6,163 bases of DNA, from the NCBI GenBank assembly GCA_028281425.1, contig JANQJX010000198.1, forward strand, positions 1-6,163, in the 5' to 3' direction. Below the pieces are notes generated by a model. It saw only the letters and a program-made list of their open reading frames with translations, was not told where the DNA came from and did not search any database. The stretch comes from Simkania sp. (GTDB taxonomy: Bacteria; Chlamydiota; Chlamydiia; Chlamydiales; Simkaniaceae). The translations under genes and the position numbers were made by a program. Below are positions 1 to 6,090 of this stretch, one piece after another (the first letter of the stretch is position 1; every line of letters begins with the position of its first letter).

Positions 1-69
1 TGAATTTTTTCTGAAAAGGTAAACAATTTTGGCTTGAAAGCGGTTTCGAAATTAAATTATTCTTTATAT

Positions 70-98
70 TTTTATTTTTGGGGATTATGTTATATAAT
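70..98 (+). promoter_or_regulatory. Possible sigma70-type promoter of the 655-aa protein gene
   Basis: A perfect TATAAT hexamer lies at 93-98, about 37 bases before the ATG at 135. The matching -35 position at 17-bp spacing (70-75, TTTTAT) is weak. The whole stretch from 50 to 134 is so AT-rich that a TATAAT can occur by chance. The short distance to the start codon would give a leader of roughly 30 bases, in which I see no Shine-Dalgarno sequence. Positions 1-69 hold no gene that I can support. Confidence 0.35.
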
Positions 99-100
99 AT

Positions 101-117
101 TATTTATATTATAAATA
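101..117. repeat. AT-only perfect palindrome in the leader
   Basis: The 17 bases are an 8-bp perfect inverted repeat (TATTTATA / TATAAATA) around one central T, directly after the TATAAT hexamer at 93-98, where transcription would start. It could be an operator or a weak RNA hairpin. It is also the kind of palindrome that appears by chance in pure A/T sequence, so its function is unproven. Confidence 0.3.
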
Positions 118-134
118 TAAATTAATAATTATCT

Positions 135-2102
135 ATGGAAAAATCTATTCTTATTTCTGAAAATTTTAATAATCAACATATTTTTTATGTTAGAAAGGAA
201 AATTTTGAAAAATCAGTTATTAAAATTAAAAAAATAAATTACATCAAGGCATTTTTCGATTTCATTTCATTTGGCTACATCTCAAAAGATCCTGAAGAGG
301 CGAGTTTATTTCAAATTATAAAATCTGCTCTTAAGATCCATGAATTTGCTGTCTTAAGTATAAGAAAGACTGTTCTTGAAGAATTAAAGCGTATAGAAGA
401 TATCGATAATCCCCAACTTAAAAGCAATATTGTGTTTCTCAATCAAAAAATTATTAAAGGTTCTTATGAAGATCTTCAACTTCCAAAGAAAGAAGTAAAG
501 GTCTTGTCATTGCCTTCTCTGACACCTCCAAATGCAAAGCCTTCTATTACAAGTCCAAAGAAAAGTTCTCGTGCTGAAGATTCATCTGATATTCAAGTGA
601 AAAATTTTCCTGCCGAAGGGGAGAAAAATTGTCACAGAAAGACGATTGGAATCGTTGCAGGAATTTTTGTTACCATTGTTCTAGGCACCTTGGCATGTGT
701 AAGAAATCGCACTATACTTCCAGAAAAAAATCATATAGACATTTCTTTTGATCAAAATATGACGTTTATTGATGATACTCCTATTATGCCATTTTCAAGA
801 CATTCTCCTTTGATCCATCAAACTGTAGGTCATTATGAGGCTGCTTTTAAAACAAATGAAAATGATGGAATTTATGAGGATGAAATCCCTGCAAGTCGAA
901 ATCAAACCGTACAAAAAAAGAATATGATGAGTTCGTCATTTTCAGAAAGTCCTTTTTTGACAAATGAAAATGATGGAATTTATGAGGATGAAATCCCTGC
1001 AAGTCGAAATCAAACCTTAGAAGAGAATCGAGAGACTGCTTTTAAAACAAATCATTTCTTTTGGGGAACACTTATCATCACTTTTGCAACTTCTGTTTTT
1101 GCAACTTTTTCTTGCCTCATATGCAATAAGAAAGAAAGAAAAGAGTCTAATGATTGTTTAGATCCTCTTCCTTTTTCTCCTCTATCACTTCCTCCTCCTT
1201 CTAAACCCCCTATCGAAGCAATTATTCGTGCTACCAAAAGTCAATTTACAAACAAAAAAGAAACGGTAGCAAGTTGCTGTTCGATTGCCATGCAATTTCT
1301 CGAGATGCTCTTTCAAAGAAGTCCAGATCAAAGATTAAATATTTCTCCTAACGATTTAGATCAAGTTCTTAAAAAAGGAGATGAGATCCATACACAAGCT
1401 CTTGCAAAGCAAAAAGAGGGAATGAAAGAAATAGCATTAATAGAGGGACAGCAACATATAAAAGAGCAAAATGAAATAGATCAAATGCAAATTGAGCAAG
1501 ATATGAACCTGTTACAAAAACAGATGCAATGGAGTTCAGGGCGTCTTAGCCCAGTTGATGTTATTCCTTTCTTTGCCAAAACATTTGAATCAAATTCAGA
1601 AATCAAGTTTTTTAACAATACCTATTTATCTGAGAATATCGATAAAAGAACTGCTCATTTTGAAAAAGTCTATAGCGACTTAGAGCATCATTTGAAAAGG
1701 TTTGGAGGCGTTGTAGGAGCTACTATTACATGCAATAAGCAAACTTATTCTATGTTTGTTGTAGAAGATAGAGAGGGTCAAAAACACTACGGTGTCTTTG
1801 ATTCTCATGGTGCACAGAAAAAACTCCCAGTTGCTTTTGCTTTTCGTTCAACAAGTAAGAGGGAAGCTGCAAAAAAATGTGAGGAGCTATCGGGCTTTGT
1901 TAAATTTGAACCTGACAAGCATTTAAAAGAAATGTGTGAAGAAAATGCCCTGCAATCAGGTTATGCAAAAGGAAGCCTAGAATTTAAGCAATTTGTTTTG
2001 AATGCAATGCAAAAGATGTGTGACATTCCAAAAGATCAAAATCGGGTTAGTCACTATTATTTATTTCCCAAAAAAATTATCGAATATAAGCAGCCTCAAT
2101 GA
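135..2102 (+). CDS. Membrane-anchored putative cysteine protease / deubiquitinase-like effector
   Basis: I do not recognise this 655-aa protein as a named gene. It has an N-terminal region (1-110), a Pro/Ser-rich basic linker (about 115-160), a membrane segment at 170-189, a loop with two copies of a 19-residue repeat (240-258 and 276-294), a second membrane segment at 308-330, a proline-rich stretch (344-359, with LPPPSKPP) and a C-terminal catalytic-looking domain. That domain carries S-Q-F (Gln370), S-C-C-S-I-A (Cys381/Cys382), a charged helical or coiled-coil insert (about 410-466), then G-A-T-I-T and F-D-S-H-G (Asp556, His558). A Gln 11-12 residues before Cys and a later Asp-x-His is the catalytic pattern of herpesvirus tegument-type ubiquitin proteases. 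Membrane anchor, proline-rich linker and protease in series recall chlamydial ChlaDub1, although that enzyme is of the Ulp1 type. From this I infer a host-directed protease, possibly a type III substrate. There is no Shine-Dalgarno sequence; ATG 135 is the first in-frame start after the stop at 123. The stop at 2100 may be premature (see 2077-2513). Confidence 0.6.
   Translation: MEKSILISENFNNQHIFYVRKENFEKSVIKIKKINYIKAFFDFISFGYISKDPEEASLFQIIKSALKIHEFAVLSIRKTVLEELKRIEDIDNPQLKSNIVFLNQKIIKGSYEDLQLPKKEVKVLSLPSLTPPNAKPSITSPKKSSRAEDSSDIQVKNFPAEGEKNCHRKTIGIVAGIFVTIVLGTLACVRNRTILPEKNHIDISFDQNMTFIDDTPIMPFSRHSPLIHQTVGHYEAAFKTNENDGIYEDEIPASRNQTVQKKNMMSSSFSESPFLTNENDGIYEDEIPASRNQTLEENRETAFKTNHFFWGTLIITFATSVFATFSCLICNKKERKESNDCLDPLPFSPLSLPPPSKPPIEAIIRATKSQFTNKKETVASCCSIAMQFLEMLFQRSPDQRLNISPNDLDQVLKKGDEIHTQALAKQKEGMKEIALIEGQQHIKEQNEIDQMQIEQDMNLLQKQMQWSSGRLSPVDVIPFFAKTFESNSEIKFFNNTYLSENIDKRTAHFEKVYSDLEHHLKRFGGVVGATITCNKQTYSMFVVEDREGQKHYGVFDSHGAQKKLPVAFAFRSTSKREAAKKCEELSGFVKFEPDKHLKEMCEENALQSGYAKGSLEFKQFVLNAMQKMCDIPKDQNRVSHYYLFPKKIIEYKQPQ
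852..908 (+). repeat. 57-bp direct repeat, copy 1 (IYEDEI motif)
   Basis: The 57 bases are identical to 960-1016, with a period of 108 bp (36 codons), so the duplication is in frame. It encodes residues 240-258, with the core D-G-I-Y-E-D-E-I (Tyr247). The 17 bases at 841-857, which run into the start of this copy, recur at 1036-1052 after the second copy, as expected for a partial third unit in a tandem array. Perfect DNA identity points to a recent duplication or to ongoing gene conversion. Confidence 0.95.
960..1016 (+). repeat. 57-bp direct repeat, copy 2 (IYEDEI motif)
   Basis: This is the second perfect copy of 852-908 and encodes residues 276-294, including Tyr283 in the same I-Y-E-D-E-I context. 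The 51 bases between the copies encode a Ser-rich linker unlike the repeat. Both copies lie in the loop between the two predicted membrane segments. Confidence 0.95.
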
Positions 2103-2513
2103 TCTAAAACAAGCGCAAATAAAGCAAAAGCAAAAGGAAATATTTGTAAATCAAAGTCCTTTTTTTGGTGTTTTGAAAAAAATATTAATGGCTCCTTGTC
2201 AGTCATATGATAGTGATAATTGGAAGCTTCACCGTTCCTCTTCTTCCATGAACCAACTAAAAAATGGTCACCCCTATATCTTTCAATTAGATAAAAAGTT
2301 TACTTCGATTGACATTATCGAAAAGTTAAACGGTATGGTGATCTCTTTATCAAATGGGAAGCTTCTGAGTATCACAACCATCCCATAAACAAAAATTTCA
2401 AGCACAACATTTCTGAAAAGTATCCTATAGATAGTGGATTAGAGTTTCAGGGGAATAAGATCATTAGCACGATAGAAGTGATGCGAAATGAGCTATTTCC
2501 AAACCAGTTTTGA
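2077..2513 (+). pseudogene. Frame-broken C-terminal extension of the protease-like gene
   Basis: After the 655-aa gene stops, coding-like sequence continues in two pieces. In the +1 frame, following FPKK at the A7 run 2070-2076, it reads L-S-N-I-S-S-L-N-D-L-K-Q and stays open to a stop at 2386-2388. From about 2321 the original frame resumes, with V-K-R-Y-G-D-L-F-I-K-W-E and on to a natural-looking end E-L-F-P-N-Q-F and TGA at 2511-2513. Removing one A from the A7 run and adding one A to the A4 run at 2321-2324 would join 135-2513 into a single 792-aa protein. The original frame itself has several stops between 2208 and 2312. I recognise no domain in the tail. Explanations are genuine gene decay, homopolymer sequencing errors, or transcript slippage. 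A separate small gene starting at ATG 2188 (66 aa) is possible but has no ribosome-binding site. Confidence 0.45.
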
Positions 2514-2534
2514 TCTTAAAGAAGAATGCCGGAA

Positions 2535-4661
2535 TTAATTCAATTGAATGCGTCCAAGAGGTTGAATGCGAATTTCAGGAACGATTTCCTGGTAAGAGAC
2601 AACAGGAAGATCAGGGAATTCTCCTTCAATCAATTTTCGTACAAAACGGCGCACATCAATTGCAGTAAGCAAAACAGGGGGTTGTCCACCTGGAGGTGTA
2701 GGGACAATGACAGAACGCATTGCATGTGAAATGAGCTGCACAGAATCGGGATCGAGGGCAAGATAAGAACCAGCAGAAGTTTGTTTGATGGCCCCCCTTA
2801 CCATATCTTCAATTTCAGGATCGATTAAATAAACAGATAACACAGTTTGGCCTTGAGAGTATTTATAACTGATATAACGCTTGAGAGATGAGCGAACATA
2901 TTCAGTTAAAAGAACTGTATCTTTTTCCGTTTGTGCCCATTCACTTAGTGATTCTAAAATTGTTCTTAAATCTTTGATAGAAATTTGTTCTTGGACAAGA
3001 CGTTTGAAGATTTCTGTGAGTTTTTGCAAAGGAACTAGACGAGTGACCTCTTTAATCAAATCGGGAAAAGATTTTTCAACAAATTCTAAAATCACACGCA
3101 CTTCTTGGATTCCAATAAATTCTGCTGCATATTGTTTATAAAATTCTGAAAGGTGAAGAATCATCACATCAAGGGGTTCCCAATATTTGATATGAGCTTT
3201 TTTGAGCACTTCAATATATTTATTTTCTACCCAAAGGCTTGCTTTTCCTACGCCATTTTTTGATGTGGTAAAAGGGAGGTTATAACGTTTGAGTGTTTCT
3301 TCAGATTCATTGGTTAAAATAGAATTTTCCAGAATTTTTCCACGCGCTAAAGGAACTTCATTGAGAGAAATAGAGTATTCATCAACATCGAGAAAAGGAG
3401 CATCGGCTCGTATATGAACACCTGGAAAACGGATTCCTAAATCTTGGTAGAGAGCATGGCGCATTTTGGGAATCATTTCTTCAATAAATCCTTTGCCTCC
3501 TTTTTCTTTTCGGATCAGTGTTGAAAGCCCCTTACCCGTTTCGAGAATCACAGGAAGGGTCAGCGCATATTCATCTAATCCTCCTCTAACAACAGAATGT
3601 CCTTCGACATCGGTTTCGATTTGAGTAGGACCCATGGCTCCAGCAATGGTTTTTTTTGCTTTTTTCTTTTCTTTATACCAATTCCTGATTCCAATAGACC
3701 CAAGGGCAGTAGAGACAATGATGAAGATAACAGAGGGAAAGCCTTTTAACCAGGCCATGCCAAAAACAATGATAGCAGCTAAAATGAGTCCTTTCGAATG
3801 GGAAAAGATTTGAGTTGAAATATCTTTCCCCAGATTTCCTCCCTTGCGTTCACTCGAGACACGTGTTGTAACAATTCCTGCTGTGAGAGAAATCATAAGA
3901 GATGGGATTTGTGTCACGAGACCTTCCCCAATAGAAAGGAGAGTATAAATTTGGGCTGAGCGCATGGCAGAGTAATTATGAATCACCATTCCGATGATCA
4001 ATCCTCCAACGATGTTGATGACTGCAATGACAATCCCTGCAATGACATCTCCCTTCACAAATTTCATCGAACCATCCATGGCTCCATAAAGTTGGCTTTC
4101 TTTTTGGAGAGCTAAACGGAGTTCTCGAGCTTGATTAGTATCGATCACGCCGCTGCGCATATCAGCATCGATACTCATTTGCTTGCCTGGCATGGCATCG
4201 AGGGTAAAACGGGCAGCAACTTCAGCCACACGTTCAGCTCCTTTGGTCACAACAATAAATTGAACAATGGTGATGATTAAGAAGATGACACCCCCAACGA
4301 TGAAGTTTCCTCCAACAACATAGTTTCCAAATGCAAAGATAATATCTCCTGCATTTGCATGAAGAAGGATTTGCCTTGTTGCTGCAATTTCAATCCCCAG
4401 ACGGAAAAGGGTTGTGATCAAAAGAATAGAAGGAAAAATAGAAAGGTGTACAGCTTTTTGAATGTAGAGCGAAACCATAAGAAGTGAGATTGAAATGCTC
4501 ATGTTAACAGCAATAAGAGCATCGATCACATTTGGAGAAACCGGGATGATGATCATCATAATGATCACCACAACAAAAAAGGCTAAAACGACGTCACTCG
4601 AGCGATTTAAAAGAGATAAAAAACGGCTGCTTGTCAAGAAGCCAAAAGGGCTTTGTTTCAT
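2535..4661 (-). CDS. sctV: Type III secretion export-gate protein SctV (CdsV/LcrD, FHIPEP family)
   Basis: SctV is an inner-membrane component of the type III injectisome. In the family it forms a nonameric ring whose cytosolic domain receives chaperone-effector complexes and helps couple the proton gradient to export. The N-terminal half (about 24-325) holds roughly eight hydrophobic segments. Family signatures are the FHIPEP block R-F-x-L-D-A-M-P-G-K-Q-M-x-I-D at 151-165 and G-E-G-L-V-T-Q-I-P-S-L at 245-255. A charged linker (about 328-345) leads to a complete cytosolic domain that reaches the C-terminus. The length of 708 aa fits chlamydial CdsV and is clearly longer than the flagellar-type FlhA homologue of chlamydiae. 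The start ATG overlaps the sctU stop as ATGA, so translation is probably coupled; only a weak AGAGA lies upstream. In Chlamydiaceae copN follows sctV; here the gene instead converges on the protease-like gene with a 21-bp gap. Confidence 0.95.
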   Translation of the reverse strand: MKQSPFGFLTSSRFLSLLNRSSDVVLAFFVVVIIMMIIIPVSPNVIDALIAVNMSISISLLMVSLYIQKAVHLSIFPSILLITTLFRLGIEIAATRQILLHANAGDIIFAFGNYVVGGNFIVGGVIFLIITIVQFIVVTKGAERVAEVAARFTLDAMPGKQMSIDADMRSGVIDTNQARELRLALQKESQLYGAMDGSMKFVKGDVIAGIVIAVINIVGGLIIGMVIHNYSAMRSAQIYTLLSIGEGLVTQIPSLMISLTAGIVTTRVSSERKGGNLGKDISTQIFSHSKGLILAAIIVFGMAWLKGFPSVIFIIVSTALGSIGIRNWYKEKKKAKKTIAGAMGPTQIETDVEGHSVVRGGLDEYALTLPVILETGKGLSTLIRKEKGGKGFIEEMIPKMRHALYQDLGIRFPGVHIRADAPFLDVDEYSISLNEVPLARGKILENSILTNESEETLKRYNLPFTTSKNGVGKASLWVENKYIEVLKKAHIKYWEPLDVMILHLSEFYKQYAAEFIGIQEVRVILEFVEKSFPDLIKEVTRLVPLQKLTEIFKRLVQEQISIKDLRTILESLSEWAQTEKDTVLLTEYVRSSLKRYISYKYSQGQTVLSVYLIDPEIEDMVRGAIKQTSAGSYLALDPDSVQLISHAMRSVIVPTPPGGQPPVLLTAIDVRRFVRKLIEGEFPDLPVVSYQEIVPEIRIQPLGRIQLN

Positions 4662-5731
4662 TTGAAAATCTCTACATTATATTCCGGAGTCTCTTCTAAT
4701 TGATCGAGCCATTTTAATACCTCAGCAATTGCTTCATAAGTCTCCTCGGGCACATAATGACCGATTTGTCCTTTATTGTATAGCTCTTGTGCTAAAGCAA
4801 TATTTCGCATCACTGGGATATTATGTTCTACAGCAATTTTTATAATATTATCAGCTGTGATTCCTTTTCCCATCACTCCAATACGAGGAGCAGGATCGGT
4901 TTCTGCTTCATACTCGAGAGAAACAGCAATATGAATGGGATTAGAGATGATTGTACGGGCACGTGAAGCTGCTTGAGGACCTTCTTGGTAAGAAATTTCT
5001 CTTTGGATTTCACGTCTTTTCCCTTTGATCTCGGGGTTTCCTTCTGTATCTTTTACTTCTTGCTTGACTTCAAATTTTTCCATTTTCATTTCTTTTGCGA
5101 AATTTTTCTTTTGAAAAACCAGATCGAAAATCGCGATTGCAAGGAAAAAAATTCCAACACGTATAGCAACTTTAATTAAAAAATCGCTAAAAACCATGGC
5201 TGCACCAAGAGCAGGCATAGCAGCTGTTGCTATGATTTCTGGAAGGCTGTTGTAGACAGCAGAGTAAATAAGAATCATGGCCCCGGTAATCTTTAATAGG
5301 GATTTGATCAGCTCGATAAATGTTTTGAGCTTGAACATATTTTTTATATTATTAACCGGATTGAGTTTTTTAATGTCAGGTTTCATGGCTTGAAGAGAAA
5401 AAAGGGGACCGATGATTAAAAAATTCACCAAAATTCCAACAAGAGAGATAAGGATCATAAAAGGCATTGAGGTATTGAAGATCACTTGAAATGCAGCCGT
5501 CACAAAAGCAGGGATATGAGAATTGATTTGATAACCTTCTCTAATGCTTTGAAATGCTAAGATCATAAAACCGGCTAAATTTTTGAAAAAATAGGTTGCA
5601 GTGACAACAATCAATGCAAATGCGACTGAGAAGGTAAATGCTGCGGGAAATTCCTTAGATTTGGCAACTTGCCCTTTTTTACGCGCATCGCGCAATTTTT
5701 TTGGGGTTGCCTTTTCGGTTTTTTCAGCCAT
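4658..5731 (-). CDS. sctU: Type III secretion substrate-switch protein SctU (CdsU/YscU/FlhB family)
   Basis: SctU belongs to the inner-membrane export apparatus. In this family the C-terminal domain cleaves itself between Asn and Pro of an NPTH site, which switches export from needle subunits to later substrates. The start is typical of the family (M-A-E-K-T-E-K-A-T-P-K-K-L-R-D-A-R-K-K-G). Hydrophobic segments lie at about 31-49, 77-110, 145-163 and 170-206, with the conserved K-L-N-P at 122-125. The cytosolic linker carries E-V-K-Q-E-x-K-D-T-E-G-N-P-E-I-K at 221-236. The cleavage motif reads N264-P265-I266-H267, so the usual Thr is Ile; the Asn, Pro and His are kept, and cleavage is therefore likely but perhaps altered. 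It is followed by the G-I-T-A-D-x-I-I-K-I-A core and a complete C-terminus. At 357 aa the length is normal. There is no Shine-Dalgarno sequence before ATG 5731, and a possible upstream ORF overlaps the start. Confidence 0.95.
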   Translation of the reverse strand: MAEKTEKATPKKLRDARKKGQVAKSKEFPAAFTFSVAFALIVVTATYFFKNLAGFMILAFQSIREGYQINSHIPAFVTAAFQVIFNTSMPFMILISLVGILVNFLIIGPLFSLQAMKPDIKKLNPVNNIKNMFKLKTFIELIKSLLKITGAMILIYSAVYNSLPEIIATAAMPALGAAMVFSDFLIKVAIRVGIFFLAIAIFDLVFQKKNFAKEMKMEKFEVKQEVKDTEGNPEIKGKRREIQREISYQEGPQAASRARTIISNPIHIAVSLEYEAETDPAPRIGVMGKGITADNIIKIAVEHNIPVMRNIALAQELYNKGQIGHYVPEETYEAIAEVLKWLDQLEETPEYNVEIFK

Positions 5732-5882
5732 TGAAAATCATTATTTTTAACCAAAAAGATGGAACTTCGGTTTTCATCTCAAGTTTGGAACTGTCTTGAA
5801 CTGGAGAATCATTTGCTTGAGAAAGTGGCATGTTCCCTACTCTCAAGAGTCTAGTGAATTTGCACCTTCCACAATTTTTCAT
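5724..5882 (-). CDS. Possible 52-aa leader ORF overlapping the sctU start
   Basis: A short minus-strand ORF begins at ATG 5882 (M-K-N-C-G-R-C-K-F-T-R) or at the in-frame ATG 5831 (M-P-L-S-Q-A-N-D). It ends with TGA at 5726-5724, inside the first codons of sctU (AATGGCTGA). Because sctU lacks a recognisable ribosome-binding site, a ribosome finishing this ORF could re-initiate at the sctU ATG. The second start has a purine-rich GAGAG-TAGGG just upstream. I recognise no family and see no signal peptide. It may be chance, or the remnant of a gene cut by rearrangement next to the insertion element. Confidence 0.22.
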   Translation of the reverse strand: MKNCGRCKFTRLLRVGNMPLSQANDSPVQDSSKLEMKTEVPSFWLKIMIFNG

Positions 5883-5888
5883 CTCAAG
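5771..5888. repeat. Cluster of TCTCAAG repeats upstream of sctU
   Basis: The 13-mer TTTTCATCTCAAG occurs at 5771-5783 and again at 5876-5888, 105 bases apart. The core TCTCAAG is also at 5841-5847, and its inverse CTTGAGA is at 5816-5822, which would form a 7-bp stem with 5841-5847 around an 18-base loop. A further TCTCAAG is at 6042-6048, inside the hairpin before the transposase. The cluster could be binding sites for a regulator of sctU or leftovers of short duplications. I cannot decide which. Confidence 0.4.
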
Positions 5889-5989
5889 GCAGTCTCTTTA
5901 TTTCAAGCTTAGTCTAATTAGAAAATTAATACTAGCTCATATTTTACGCCCCCTCTGAAAAAATCCGCATGCTCTATTTCTAGCCCGTT

Positions 5990-6090
5990 TTTTTCATTTT
6001 TCAGTTGCTATGTTGGCAAGAAAAGCAAAAAAGGCGATCCTTCTCAAGTTAAAAATTCACGTTCCCTAAAGGAAAGGAGATAGAATCGCC
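5990..6090 (+). ncRNA. Candidate bridge RNA / structured leader of the IS110 element
   Basis: Two stem-loops follow each other up to the transposase start. The first (5990-6032) pairs TTTTT with AAAAA and TTTTTC with GAAAAG around a two-by-two internal loop, with a small TTGC/GCAA tip at 6005-6019. The second spans 6033-6090. Classical IS110 elements carry a guide ('bridge') RNA with internal loops in the non-coding left end just before the recombinase gene, so position and structure agree. I could not identify target or donor guide sequences because the right end of the element is outside the window. Confidence 0.3.
6033..6090 (+). promoter_or_regulatory. Hairpin sequestering the transposase ribosome-binding site
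   Basis: GGCGATCCTTCTC (6033-6045) pairs with GAGATAGAATCGCC (6077-6090): 12 base pairs with one C/A mismatch and one bulged T, ending at the base before the ATG. A small TTCC/GGAA stem (6062-6065 with 6071-6074) can form in the loop. The Shine-Dalgarno sequence GGAAAGGAGA (6071-6080) is partly buried in both stems, so folding would limit translation of the transposase. Confidence 0.5.

Noticed and set aside
87..125. 12-codon leader peptide frame before the 655-aa gene, preceded by GGGG
   Set aside because: The GGGG is only 3 bases from the ATG, the peptide is a translation of pure AT sequence, and such frames are expected by chance.
1052..1237. Minus-strand open frame of 61 codons opposite the effector-like gene
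   Set aside because: It is antisense to the second membrane segment and proline-rich region; its composition mirrors that coding strand and it has no ribosome-binding site or recognisable family.
135..2102. ChlaDub1/2-type (Ulp1, C48) deubiquitinase
   Set aside because: That family has its catalytic residues in the order His-Asp-Gln-Cys with Cys last; here the candidate Cys precedes the Asp-x-His, so only the overall layout is similar.
2511..2537. Bidirectional terminator between the convergent genes
   Set aside because: The 21-base gap and its flanks show no GC stem followed by a T-run on either strand, only short AATTAATT and CAATTG palindromes.
2526..3141. Two plus-strand open frames (2526-2729 and 2881-3141) inside sctV
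   Set aside because: They lie antisense to the well-conserved C-terminal domain of sctV, and their Arg/Ser/Cys-rich composition is typical of shadow frames.
4973..5179. Plus-strand Phe-rich open frame of 68 codons inside sctU
   Set aside because: It is antisense to the charged cytosolic linker of sctU; the Phe/Leu richness comes from reading Lys/Glu codons backwards.
2535..5731. Flagellar FlhA/FlhB instead of injectisome SctV/SctU
   Set aside because: The families are related, but the 708-aa SctV length, the sctU-sctV order with ATGA coupling and the overall resemblance to chlamydial CdsV/CdsU favour the injectisome proteins; no flagellar gene is nearby.
5967..5995. Rho-independent terminator around GCATGC and the T-run at 5988-5994
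   Set aside because: The T-run is not preceded by a stable GC stem; only three-base pairings are available.
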